DNA of 8,719 bases from Clostridiales bacterium. Its GTDB lineage: Bacteria > Bacillota > Clostridia > Oscillospirales > Oscillospiraceae. Position 1 is the stretch's first letter; every line of letters starts with the position of its first letter. Below are positions 1 to 6,258 of the stretch, in pieces. The notes under the pieces were generated by a model. It saw nothing but the letters and a program-made list of their open reading frames with translations. It ran no database searches and was not told where the DNA came from. The stretch is taken from contig PITX01000041.1 of the NCBI GenBank assembly GCA_017577345.1, forward strand, positions 1 through 8,719, written 5' to 3'. Made by a program: the position numbers and the translations under genes.

Positions 1-635
1 CACAAATCCTCAATTGACCCGCCGCCGCGACCGGTGATGATCAAGTCAGCGACCTGATAGCGGTTCGCGTAGCGGATCGCTGCGGCGATCTCCCCGGGTG
101 CTTCCTCTCCCTGCACGCGAACTGCCAGTAGCTTTACCTCCGTCAGCGGATAGCGCTTACGCAAAATTCGCAGCATATCGTGCAGTGCCGCACCGGCGGC
201 AGAGGTGATGATCGCAATACGGTGCGGAAATTTTGGAATGGGTTTTTTCTTTTCTAACGAAAACAGACCCTCTGCCTGTAATTTTTCCTTTAGTTGTTCA
301 AACGCCGCGTGCAGGTCACCGACACCGTCCGGTGTCATTGCCTCGCAGTAGAGCTGATAAACGCCGTCTCTGGGATAGACCGCGACGCGTCCGAACGCGA
401 TGACCTTCATGCCGTTTTTCGGTTGAAAACGCAGACGGAACGCACTTCCCTTAAACATGACGCAGCGTATGGCACCGTTCGCATCTTTCAGAGAGAAATA
501 ATGATGCCCGGACGGATAGAGCTTATAATTGCTGATCTCCCCACGAATAAAGATTGCCGAGAGGAACGAATCGTCTTCAAAGCGCAGCTTCAGGTATTCG
601 TTGACCTGCGAGACCTCAAAGATTTCCTGCTGCAT
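1..635 (-). CDS. xseA: Exodeoxyribonuclease VII large subunit, 3' end cut by window edge
   Basis: Large, catalytic subunit of exonuclease VII, which with several XseB subunits degrades single-stranded DNA in the cytoplasm. About 211 codons are visible. They encode an N-terminal OB-fold DNA-binding domain (about residues 1-102, containing RGEISNYKLYPSGHHYFSLK) and the beginning of the nuclease domain, with HRIAIITSAAGAALHDML (138-155) and TGRGGGSIEDL (201-211), the family's glycine-rich signature. The full protein is normally 400-450 residues, so roughly half lies beyond position 1. Two adjacent ATGs (638 and 635) are possible starts. I chose 635 because GGAGG at 647-643 sits 7 bases before it, against 4 for the first ATG. 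The start overlaps the end of the TsaD-like gene by 20 bases, suggesting coupled translation. xseB would be expected next. Family call is secure. Confidence 0.95.
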   Translation of the reverse strand, partial: MQQEIFEVSQVNEYLKLRFEDDSFLSAIFIRGEISNYKLYPSGHHYFSLKDANGAIRCVMFKGSAFRLRFQPKNGMKVIAFGRVAVYPRDGVYQLYCEAMTPDGVGDLHAAFEQLKEKLQAEGLFSLEKKKPIPKFPHRIAIITSAAGAALHDMLRILRKRYPLTEVKLLAVRVQGEEAPGEIAAAIRYANRYQVADLIITGRGGGSIEDL

Positions 636-1545
636 CATGTGCCCTCCATGTCAAAACTGCCGTTCCGAGCGCATTGTCCGTTGCATACTGCGGCGGACAG
701 AAGATAACAGGCAGATCAGCACATGCTTCACGGAGCATCGTATTGGAAGCAACGCCGCCCGCAAAGACCACCGGACAGTCAGGATAAGCCTTCCGTGCGT
801 TTTTTGTAGCCGTTACGATCGCACCGATCAGACTGCGCAGGGCATATCCGGCAGTCTCCGTGTCGTCGCCCCTGTGGTAGTCCTGTACCTTGTTCTGCAC
901 GCCGGAAAGAGAAAACTCCGTTCCGTTCACCTTCACATGGAAGAAAGAAGTATCTGTTGCTTCCCTGCTCAGTGCATCCAACTGTTTTCCTGCCGGAAAG
1001 GATAACCCGAGGAGCTTTCCCGTCCGGTCGATGAGCTGACCTGCGGAAATATCGGTCGTGCCGCCGATTTTCTCGGCATGAACGCTCACGCCATCCGGTG
1101 TTACCAGCAAAAGCTCCGTCGTTCCACCGGAAAGATGCCACGCAAGATGCGGCTTGTCCATCAGCTCCATATGCGCCGATGACCATAAAGACGCGGCGAT
1201 ATGCCCTTGCTGATGCGAAAACTCATAAACAGGGACACCGAGGGCAAAGCCGAGCACCTTTGCCTGGGAATGTCCTGCAAGGAAGCATGGCATGTAGGAG
1301 CCCTCCACCGCTCTGGGACGGGTGCTGACGCCGATCGCGTCAATTTTTACTGCTCCAATATCCGAAAACAGCCTGTCGGTCAATTCCGGCAGGCGTTTTA
1401 CATGCGAAAAGAGCGCGTCGCTCTGACGCAGGCCGAGACTTCCCTGCTCTACATCCAGCAGACGCGAAACATTATGTCCCTCCGTACCGTTAAAAACGGC
1501 AACGGAGGTCGTATAGTTACTGGTGTCAAAGGCAAGAACGGTCAT
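616..1545 (-). CDS. TsaD/Kae1-like paralogue (ASKHA fold, M22 family), function unknown
   Basis: A 309-residue protein of the TsaD/Kae1/Gcp family, whose true TsaD members make the t6A37 tRNA modification. Family features visible are the N-terminal phosphate loop FDTSNYTTSVAV (6-17), SHQQGH (110-115), HLSGGTTELLLV (137-148), DISAGQLIDRTGKLLGL (165-181), FSLSGVQNKV (211-220), FAGGVASNTMLRE (261-273) and ATDNALGTA (288-296). The histidines H111 and H115 and the aspartate D290 match the TsaD metal ligands. However, the TsaD loop (ETSCDET in E. coli, from memory) is replaced by DTSNYTT, losing both acidic residues, and the GPGLVGAL segment is replaced by RPRAVEGSYMPCF. It is also shorter than typical TsaD (about 335-345). 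It is therefore probably a clostridial paralogue rather than the t6A enzyme. Databases often call such proteins O-sialoglycoprotein endopeptidase, a historical name. Its ATG overlaps the nusB stop as ATGA, and AGGAG precedes it, so it is translated with nusB. Confidence 0.88.
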   Translation of the reverse strand: MTVLAFDTSNYTTSVAVFNGTEGHNVSRLLDVEQGSLGLRQSDALFSHVKRLPELTDRLFSDIGAVKIDAIGVSTRPRAVEGSYMPCFLAGHSQAKVLGFALGVPVYEFSHQQGHIAASLWSSAHMELMDKPHLAWHLSGGTTELLLVTPDGVSVHAEKIGGTTDISAGQLIDRTGKLLGLSFPAGKQLDALSREATDTSFFHVKVNGTEFSLSGVQNKVQDYHRGDDTETAGYALRSLIGAIVTATKNARKAYPDCPVVFAGGVASNTMLREACADLPVIFCPPQYATDNALGTAVLTWRAHDAAGNL

Positions 1546-1997
1546 TCTTCCTTCTCCTTTTTGCCCCGTACAAAGGAGCCCAAAATCCCGTTGACAAACG
1601 AAACGGTTTCTTCCTCCTCATACTTGCGTGTCAGCTCCACACATTCATTGATGGCAACGCCTGTCGGCACATCGTCCACATAAAGAATTTCAAAAATCGC
1701 CAGCCGCAGAGCCGCCTTGGTAAAGCGGGAGATGCGGTGCAGATTCCAGCCGATAGCGTACTGCGAGATCAGACCGTCCAGCTCCTGTGCGCGTTCCGCC
1801 ACACCGATGACGCAGGTGCGGATATAGTCCATCTGCTTCTTATTCGGACGCTCCGCATATACCTCGTTCTCCTGCGCAAGAGCGTCATAATAGCCGTGCT
1901 CCATGCGTGCTTCAATCGCCTCTGCAGGGGTTTCGTCGGTATAATCAAGCTCATATATCAGATGAGCGGCAAGCTCTCTCGCATTGGATCGTGTCAT
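1542..1997 (-). CDS. nusB: Transcription antitermination factor NusB
   Basis: NusB (151 residues) binds BoxA RNA together with S10 (NusE) and supports antitermination, particularly of rRNA operons. The N-terminal RSNARELAAHLIYELDY (3-19) matches the family's RNA-binding first helix. The C-terminal half carries the diagnostic run RFTKAALRLAIFEILY (91-106), then DDVPTGVAINECVELTRKY (108-126) and SFVNGILGSF (133-142). Length is normal for NusB (about 130-160). The start at 1997 is chosen because AAGGAG (2009-2004) lies six bases upstream and the protein then begins at the conserved domain. An upstream in-frame extension to 2087 would run into the preceding gene and add an unconserved segment. 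The gene follows the Asp23-family gene by 46 bases and overlaps the TsaD-like gene by ATGA. A highly charged tail (RGKKEKEE) ends the protein. Confidence 0.97.
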   Translation of the reverse strand: MTRSNARELAAHLIYELDYTDETPAEAIEARMEHGYYDALAQENEVYAERPNKKQMDYIRTCVIGVAERAQELDGLISQYAIGWNLHRISRFTKAALRLAIFEILYVDDVPTGVAINECVELTRKYEEEETVSFVNGILGSFVRGKKEKEE

Positions 1998-2043
1998 AGG
2001 TATCTCCTTATATGTACGGAATTCGGTGTCGAAATTGAAAGCC

Positions 2044-2427
2044 TTATTTCTTAACAGGAGGCTTCGGAACAGCGACACCGCAGACATTCACATTGACGCG
2101 GGCAGGACGGTTGCCTGTCATGGAGGCAACCTCATTGGAGATCGCTTCCTGCACATTCTTGGCAACGGTCATAACGGTGGATCCCATCCTGACAACGAGA
2201 TTACATGCAATGACGATCTCGTCGTCGTTAAAGGTGACGCGGATACCCTTGCGAAGATTTTTCTTGCCGAGGATATTGGCAATATCAAAATTCGTTGATG
2301 TGCTCAGACCGTAGACACCTTCTACCTCGCGCACAGCCAGTGCGGCGATGGAAGCAATAACTTCCTCGGAGATCAGAATATTGCCGTTTTCCTGCGCCTG
2401 AACGAGATATTCTCTGTTTTCAGCCAT
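2044..2427 (-). CDS. yqhY: Asp23/Gls24 family protein, YqhY-like
   Basis: A 127-residue member of the Asp23/Gls24 family (DUF322), cytosolic proteins often associated with the membrane or with envelope stress. Recognisable family features are NILISEEVIASIAALAVREVEGVYGL (start, near residues 16-41; a helix followed by the glycine turn), a central strand region RVTFNDDEIVIACNLVVRMG (63-82), a helix with VAKNVQEAISNEVASMTG (88-105), and VNVNVCGVAV (111-120). There is no signal peptide or membrane segment. Position directly before nusB matches B. subtilis yqhY, which in Bacillus has been linked to acetyl-CoA carboxylase control. That link cannot be assumed here because accBC are not adjacent. The proline/lysine tail (PKPPVKK) is variable in the family. 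The ATG at 2427 is preceded by a modest AAGGG site about 11 bases upstream. The gene probably starts a new transcription unit (promoter at 2482-2509). Symbol is by synteny only. Confidence 0.9.
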   Translation of the reverse strand: MAENREYLVQAQENGNILISEEVIASIAALAVREVEGVYGLSTSTNFDIANILGKKNLRKGIRVTFNDDEIVIACNLVVRMGSTVMTVAKNVQEAISNEVASMTGNRPARVNVNVCGVAVPKPPVKK

Positions 2428-2481
2428 GATTTGACATTCCCTTCTGTATTTGCGGTCAAAATGCCGCTTTTAGTCTTTTCT

Positions 2482-2509
2482 ATTTTATCACATTTTAAAA
2501 AAAAAACAA
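2482..2509 (-). promoter_or_regulatory. Predicted vegetative (SigA-type) promoter for yqhY-nusB operon
   Basis: Read on the minus strand, a -35-like TTGTTT (2509-2504) is followed by a 16-base spacer and a -10-like TAAAAT (2487-2482). The -10 is preceded by TGA, giving an extended -10 (TG one base upstream). The start site would be near 2475, about 48 bases before the ATG of the Asp23-family gene. The spacer contains a run of ten T. The location makes sense because it would free the housekeeping genes yqhY, nusB and xseA from the sporulation-specific spoIIIA transcript. This is a motif match only. Confidence 0.6.
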
Positions 2510-2514
2510 TACTT

Positions 2515-3066
2515 TTATTCCACTCCGATGACACGAATATCGGAAAGAGAAAAATCCGTTTGTCCCATGACGAGATCCGCAAGCAGGGAGACATCGCTCT
2601 GCGTCAGACCTTCGGCAGGAGAAGCAACCGCAAGAGAGATTCCTTCATCGGAGATGTAAGCAACACAATCCTGATAGCCCTTTGCGATCACGAGGCTTTC
2701 AATTTCCGATTCCGCCAAGGCATCAGCGATGATTCCCTCTAATTTCCGGCTTGTTTCAGAGGTGTCCTCATCCTCGGCGTAGGAAATTGTCTCCTGCAGG
2801 AGCATGATGGCATCGTCGCGTGCAGTCTGGCGCGAGAGACGCATCTGCGCAAAGTATTCATCCGTGCTGTCCTGCCGGCTGACCGGAGACGCCTGCGGCA
2901 TAGTGCCGTCGTTCATTACCAGGGTCGCCTCCCCCAGCACCTTGTCGGCATCGAGCGTTTGCGTCAGCTCCGGTGTTTTACTGCCCGAGAGCCAGTTGAG
3001 ATAGATTCCGGCACAGATCAGTACCAATACGCCGGCAATCACTGCATTTCGTTTCCAAGTTTTCAT
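2515..3066 (-). CDS. spoIIIAH: Stage III sporulation protein AH (SpoIIIAH)
   Basis: Bitopic membrane protein of the mother cell whose extracellular domain binds forespore SpoIIQ to build the channel across the intermembrane space. The 183-residue product has a short basic N-terminus, one membrane segment (about residues 8-26), a low-complexity linker, and the characteristic DEYFAQMRLSRQTARDDA (69-86) helix followed by the C-terminal YscJ/FliF-like ring-building domain (about 85-183). The end VASPAEGLTQSDVSLLADLV is typical of the family. Length is slightly below the B. subtilis protein (about 218). The start at 3066 has GGAGG seven bases upstream. The gene is 13 bases after spoIIIAG and is the last gene of the spoIIIA operon. 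I see no clear intrinsic terminator after it, so some read-through into the yqhY operon is likely. Confidence 0.95.
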   Translation of the reverse strand: MKTWKRNAVIAGVLVLICAGIYLNWLSGSKTPELTQTLDADKVLGEATLVMNDGTMPQASPVSRQDSTDEYFAQMRLSRQTARDDAIMLLQETISYAEDEDTSETSRKLEGIIADALAESEIESLVIAKGYQDCVAYISDEGISLAVASPAEGLTQSDVSLLADLVMGQTDFSLSDIRVIGVE

Positions 3067-3079
3067 CGTGTTTCCTCCA

Positions 3080-3613
3080 TCATTTTAATTTCACAACTGT
3101 GATTTGACTGCTGTTCAAACCGGCCAGTGCCTCAACCGCATTGATAAGGTCGAGCCGGACGGCAGGATGCTCCGCACCCTCACTGATGATCAGTGCGCCC
3201 TGAAACTGCGGATACAGCACTGCGGATACTGCTGCTCTATCATATGCACTCCCCTCGGACAAAATCACCGTTTTCCGTTCCTCGCTGTTTCGGTTTTCCG
3301 TTCCGGATGTATCGCTTGATAGCTGCGTATCGGTCTGATATTCCGTTCTGCTGCCCGTTTGCAGCGTCAGCATAACATGGACAATACCCGCGCCCCTGAT
3401 CTGAGACAGGAGCGTCTCCAATCTTCCTTCCAGTTGCTGAACATACGCATCATCGGAGCGTTCTTTGGCAATCGGAGCTTCCTCCGTTCTTTTTTCCGTT
3501 TTTCCGATTGGCAGTAAAAGCAAGGCGATACCGATGACAAAGACCAGCACGGCATATTTGTACTTTTTCAGAAGAAAGATCATTTTTTTCGGAAGCTCAT
3601 TCAGATTAGCCAT
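3080..3613 (-). CDS. spoIIIAG: Stage III sporulation protein AG (SpoIIIAG)
   Basis: Component of the SpoIIIA-SpoIIQ complex. In B. subtilis it forms a large ring in the intermembrane space with a fold related to secretion-system rings. The 177-residue protein has a basic cytoplasmic N-terminus (KKMIFLLKKYKY), one membrane segment (about 20-36), and a linker rich in charged residues. The ring domain begins at LEGRLETLLSQIRGAGIVHV (61-80) and ends with QGALIISEGAEHPAVRLDLI (138-157) and ITVVKLK. A polar insertion rich in S/T/E (about 86-117) separates the first strand from the rest, corresponding in position to the insert that forms the beta-barrel of the B. subtilis ring. The ATG at 3613 overlaps the spoIIIAF end by 8 bases. 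GGAGG lies four bases upstream, rather close. Identification is by sequence pattern and operon position. Confidence 0.94.
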   Translation of the reverse strand: MANLNELPKKMIFLLKKYKYAVLVFVIGIALLLLPIGKTEKRTEEAPIAKERSDDAYVQQLEGRLETLLSQIRGAGIVHVMLTLQTGSRTEYQTDTQLSSDTSGTENRNSEERKTVILSEGSAYDRAAVSAVLYPQFQGALIISEGAEHPAVRLDLINAVEALAGLNSSQITVVKLK

Positions 3614-4085
3614 ACAACCTCCATTCTTGCTGCGTTATAGGAATACCGAGATCAGATTCGATGTTGGCGCTTAATGCCTGCACCTGCTGCGGCGAGAGCG
3701 TACCGATCAGCGTAACCCGCACAGGAACGGGGTATTCTCCCTCCGAGAGCGTAATTTCTGCTTGTACCATTCCGCCCAGCCCGGTTGCCTTGTCCTCAAT
3801 GTATGTCTCTGCGGTTTGCTTTATGTGCTCTTTCAGCAATTCATTTTGACTGCTTCTGATTTTTCCCGTGTCGAAGGAATAGGAGGCGTTGATTTGCTCA
3901 AGATACGAGCTGATCTGTCCCATATCAAGAGATAACAGAGGTTTTACTGCCACCAACAGAACAAGAATTCCGCCGATCAACCGAACGATTTTGCGAAGTG
4001 AGCTTTTCTGTATCAGGACATCCGCTATGACCGTGATCATGCAAACCGCAATGACGGAAATCAGATAACCGCGCACGCTGTCCAT
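3606..4085 (-). CDS. spoIIIAF: Stage III sporulation protein AF (SpoIIIAF)
   Basis: A 159-residue membrane protein of the mother-cell SpoIIIA complex. Two N-terminal membrane segments are visible (about 5-24 and 33-53, the second including RLIGGILVLLVAVKPLL), followed by a soluble domain of ring-building type. The C-terminus (VQALSANIESDLGIPITQQ, near 135-153) has the alternating helix/strand pattern of the family. I set the start at the ATG at 4085 because it directly overlaps the spoIIIAE stop by one base (TAATG), and AAGGTGG lies seven bases upstream. A frame extension to 4148 would lie inside spoIIIAE and adds a non-family sequence. The stop overlaps the first codons of spoIIIAG. Among the spoIIIA genes this is one of the less conserved, so the call relies partly on position. 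Confidence 0.93.
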   Translation of the reverse strand: MDSVRGYLISVIAVCMITVIADVLIQKSSLRKIVRLIGGILVLLVAVKPLLSLDMGQISSYLEQINASYSFDTGKIRSSQNELLKEHIKQTAETYIEDKATGLGGMVQAEITLSEGEYPVPVRVTLIGTLSPQQVQALSANIESDLGIPITQQEWRLYG

Positions 4086-5161
4086 TACACAACCACCTTG
4101 ATAAAACAAACGCTTGAAATCAGCAGAAGCAAACCGCAGGTGCCGCACATGGCGAGCAGATAGCCCATTGCCGTCGAAAAGTTTTTGAGAAGTGAAACAT
4201 GGGGCTTTAAGCCAACCGTGCCGCTGATCGCCGCAGTCACCTTGAGCAGCAGATATTGGATGCCGACCTTCAAAAACGGAAGAATACAGATAGAAAGCAC
4301 CGCGATCATACCGAAAATGCCGACAGAGCTTTTGAGCACGGAGGCGCTTGCAAGAAGCGTTTCCGACGCATCGGAAATCATTCCGCCGACCACCGGCACC
4401 ATGCCGGACATGGCGGCCTTTGTTGCCTTGACTGCCGCAGCATCGGCAGCACCGCTGATGATACCCGTAACGGAAATAAAGGCAAGAAACAGATACACAA
4501 TAATTCGAAGGCTTTTCGAAATCAGCCAGCCGATGAATTCCCGCACCTCGGTCAGCGCATCACTGGAAAGTGCCGCCTCTGCAGTAGCAACTGCCAGATA
4601 GAAAAAAACGCCGGGAATCAACAGACCGGAGATCAACTGCATCAGAAGCTCCGAAAACAGAAGCGTGCCCGTATAAAGTGCCGTAGCGGCAGTCATACCG
4701 CCGCTCATTGCCGCGGCAGAGGCAAGCACGGGCATCAGACAGGAGCTGTAATCGGATAGCTCCTGTATCGTTCCCTGCGCCATGGTCACCATTGCATGAA
4801 ATTCCCCGACAAAGGCAGCGCAGATACCCAAAGCCCCTGCGGCTGTGACAGCACTGCCGAATTTACTCACTGAGGACATATCCGCAACAGCACACAGGGT
4901 CACAAGACCGATCAGGACGGCGCAAAGACGCAGTCCGTTTTTCAGACTGCCGTCGGATTTTTCCAATGCACGGAAAAAGACATTTTTTGCACCGCCCCAG
5001 AAATCTGCCTCCTGCTGAGGTGAAAGCTGCGGCATCAGCTCCGCTGCTTCCTCGGGAAGCTCCTGCTCCAGAATGTCCGTCTCAATGCCGATCTCTTCCT
5101 CTGCAAACACCGGAACGGCCAGAAAAAGCAGGACAAAAAACAGCAGAATCACCCGTTTCAT
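4085..5161 (-). CDS. spoIIIAE: Stage III sporulation protein AE (SpoIIIAE)
   Basis: Polytopic membrane protein of the SpoIIIA channel, 358 residues; the largest membrane component and probably part of the export platform. It starts with a signal-peptide-like sequence (residues 1-20, cleavage possible after VFA) and an acidic region (21-60). Hydrophobic segments follow at about 76-95, 104-121, 140-158, 172-196, 214-236, 279-300 and 333-356. The family-typical stretch KAAMSGMVPVVGGMISDASE (248-267) and LPFLKVGIQYLLLKVTAAI (294-312) support the call strongly. The start ATG at 5161 follows the spoIIIAD stop by one base and has a strong GGGAGG five bases upstream, unlike the two genes before it. 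Length matches family members, which run to about 360-400 residues. Confidence 0.96.
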   Translation of the reverse strand: MKRVILLFFVLLFLAVPVFAEEEIGIETDILEQELPEEAAELMPQLSPQQEADFWGGAKNVFFRALEKSDGSLKNGLRLCAVLIGLVTLCAVADMSSVSKFGSAVTAAGALGICAAFVGEFHAMVTMAQGTIQELSDYSSCLMPVLASAAAMSGGMTAATALYTGTLLFSELLMQLISGLLIPGVFFYLAVATAEAALSSDALTEVREFIGWLISKSLRIIVYLFLAFISVTGIISGAADAAAVKATKAAMSGMVPVVGGMISDASETLLASASVLKSSVGIFGMIAVLSICILPFLKVGIQYLLLKVTAAISGTVGLKPHVSLLKNFSTAMGYLLAMCGTCGLLLLISSVCFIKVVV

Positions 5162-5162
5162 C

Positions 5163-5555
5163 TTATCCTCCCGACATCGTATCGATCAGTGAAAGAACTG
5201 CTTCCATTAAGGGAAGCGAAATATACAGCGCAAGAATGCCGCCGCAGACCTCGATCAACCTTGCAACCGCGTTTTCTCCGGCATCAGAACATACGGTCGC
5301 ACCAATCTGCGTGATGAGACCGATGCCGATCGTTTTGAGCATCGGCTCGGTCAATGTCTTGTCCAATCCTGCAATATTCCGAAGCTTTGCCAGAAATTCT
5401 ATTACAGGCTCGGCAAGCTGCACGAGTAGCAGCCCGATCAGCACACATGCGGCAAGTGTCAGAAGCAGCGCAAGCTCATGACTGTTTTTTTTCAGCATTG
5501 CAGTCAGTAAAACCGTGACAATGCCGATCACAGTCGCCTGAAGAAGTCCCGTCAT
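5163..5555 (-). CDS. spoIIIAD: Stage III sporulation protein AD (SpoIIIAD)
   Basis: A 130-residue integral membrane protein of the SpoIIIA complex. It is dominated by hydrophobic segments at about 3-21, 27-50 and 99-122, with an amphipathic middle portion containing EPVIEFLAKLRNIAGLD (about 49-65) and the conserved-looking TIGIGLITQIGATVCSDAGE (75-94). Length and pattern fit SpoIIIAD, a relative of SpoIIIAC. The ATG at 5555 overlaps the stop codon of spoIIIAC by one base (TGATG). A TTG one codon upstream (5558) is a possible alternative. No Shine-Dalgarno sequence is visible before either start, so translation probably depends on ribosomes finishing spoIIIAC. Operon position makes the identification firm. 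Confidence 0.95.
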   Translation of the reverse strand: MTGLLQATVIGIVTVLLTAMLKKNSHELALLLTLAACVLIGLLLVQLAEPVIEFLAKLRNIAGLDKTLTEPMLKTIGIGLITQIGATVCSDAGENAVARLIEVCGGILALYISLPLMEAVLSLIDTMSGG

Positions 5556-5749
5556 CAAAAATGAAATAGGTTTTTCACAAGGTCAAACAGCTCTGCGACC
5601 TTCTGAACAACGATGATCAGCACAACGACAAGCCCTGCAAGTGTTGTCATTGTCGCCTGCTCCTCTCTGCCGGAACGGACTAACACCTGATTCAGAATGG
5701 AAACGATAATGCCGACTGCGGCGATTTTGAAAATCAGATCTATGTCCAT
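5555..5749 (-). CDS. spoIIIAC: Stage III sporulation protein AC (SpoIIIAC)
   Basis: A 64-residue membrane protein with two hydrophobic segments (about 6-24 and 35-55), separated by a short polar loop RSGREEQATM (25-34). This is the normal size and topology for SpoIIIAC, one of the smallest SpoIIIA subunits. The sequence IDLIFKIAAVGIIVSILNQV is typical of the family. The start at 5749 comes two bases after the spoIIIAB stop. The bases before it (CTGGTTTAACT) contain no ribosome-binding site, so translational coupling to spoIIIAB is likely. The stop overlaps the spoIIIAD start. In the complex it is thought to sit with AD and AE in the mother-cell membrane. Confidence 0.95.
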   Translation of the reverse strand: MDIDLIFKIAAVGIIVSILNQVLVRSGREEQATMTTLAGLVVVLIIVVQKVAELFDLVKNLFHF

Positions 5750-5751
5750 AG

Positions 5752-6258
5752 TTAAACCAGTAAAATGGCGATGGCGGCACCGGTGCAGACGCCTAACAGG
5801 GCATAGCCCTTTGCCATTGGTCGTTTTTCTGTCTCGCCGCGCTCCAAGGCTGATTTCAAGCGGTGCTGTGTCAGGTTTAAGATGTTTTCCTCGCCGTCCA
5901 AATCATAACGCCCCAAGGTGCTGAAAAGCTCTATGATCGCCATGCTTGCATCAGGTGGCAAACAGATTTTGACAAAGGATAGTGCCTCGCGCGCTGCAAC
6001 ACTTCTGCAAGAACCGTCTTCCAATATTGCTGCGTATTTTCGCAGGAACTCCGCACAGCTCCGCTCTGATCGCTCCGCCGTTACCCTGCACAGCTTCGGC
6101 AGCGGAAAAAGCGTATAGTTCAGTTCGCATTTCAGGATTTCCAAGGCATTCAGAAATGCACGCAGATGACGCTGCTGCCGATAAAACTGCAGTGTTTTTG
6201 CAATGCCGAAGCTTCCTGCGCCGCATATGATCATTGCCGCACCGATCAACCGTATCAT
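5752..6258 (-). CDS. spoIIIAB: Stage III sporulation protein AB (SpoIIIAB)
   Basis: A 168-residue inner-membrane protein of the SpoIIIA complex, related in fold to the GspF-type platform proteins of type II secretion and type IV pilus systems. It has an N-terminal membrane segment (about 2-20), a cytoplasmic helical domain with the family-like LNALEILKCELNYTLFPLPK (36-55), and a C-terminal membrane segment (about 149-167). The family is usually about 170 residues. The ATG overlaps the spoIIIAA stop as ATGA, and AAAGGA stands about seven bases upstream, so expression is coupled to the ATPase gene. A likely partner is SpoIIIAA, by analogy with GspE-GspF. Confidence 0.95.
   Translation of the reverse strand: MIRLIGAAMIICGAGSFGIAKTLQFYRQQRHLRAFLNALEILKCELNYTLFPLPKLCRVTAERSERSCAEFLRKYAAILEDGSCRSVAAREALSFVKICLPPDASMAIIELFSTLGRYDLDGEENILNLTQHRLKSALERGETEKRPMAKGYALLGVCTGAAIAILLV

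Noticed and set aside
294..1005. Overlapping plus-strand open frames opposite xseA and the TsaD-like gene
   Set aside because: Antisense to conserved genes in both cases; no family resemblance and mutually overlapping in different frames.
1998..2087. N-terminal 30-residue extension of NusB
   Set aside because: It runs into the Asp23-family gene and lacks a ribosome-binding site, while the ATG at 1997 has AAGGAG at ideal distance and begins the conserved domain.
2497..2543. Terminator after spoIIIAH (ten-T run with upstream inverted repeat TCCGAT/ATCGGA at 2524-2544)
   Set aside because: The only stem is 6 bp with a nine-base loop and ends about 17 bases before the T tract, so it does not make a proper intrinsic terminator.
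4086..4148. 21-residue N-terminal extension of SpoIIIAF
   Set aside because: It overlaps the end of spoIIIAE in another frame and adds no family sequence; the ATG at 4085 gives the standard TAATG junction.
4256..4759. Long plus-strand open frames opposite spoIIIAE and spoIIIAD (including 4966-5481, 171 residues)
   Set aside because: They lie fully antisense to firmly identified genes, have no recognisable domains or ribosome-binding sites, and their composition is that of shadow frames.
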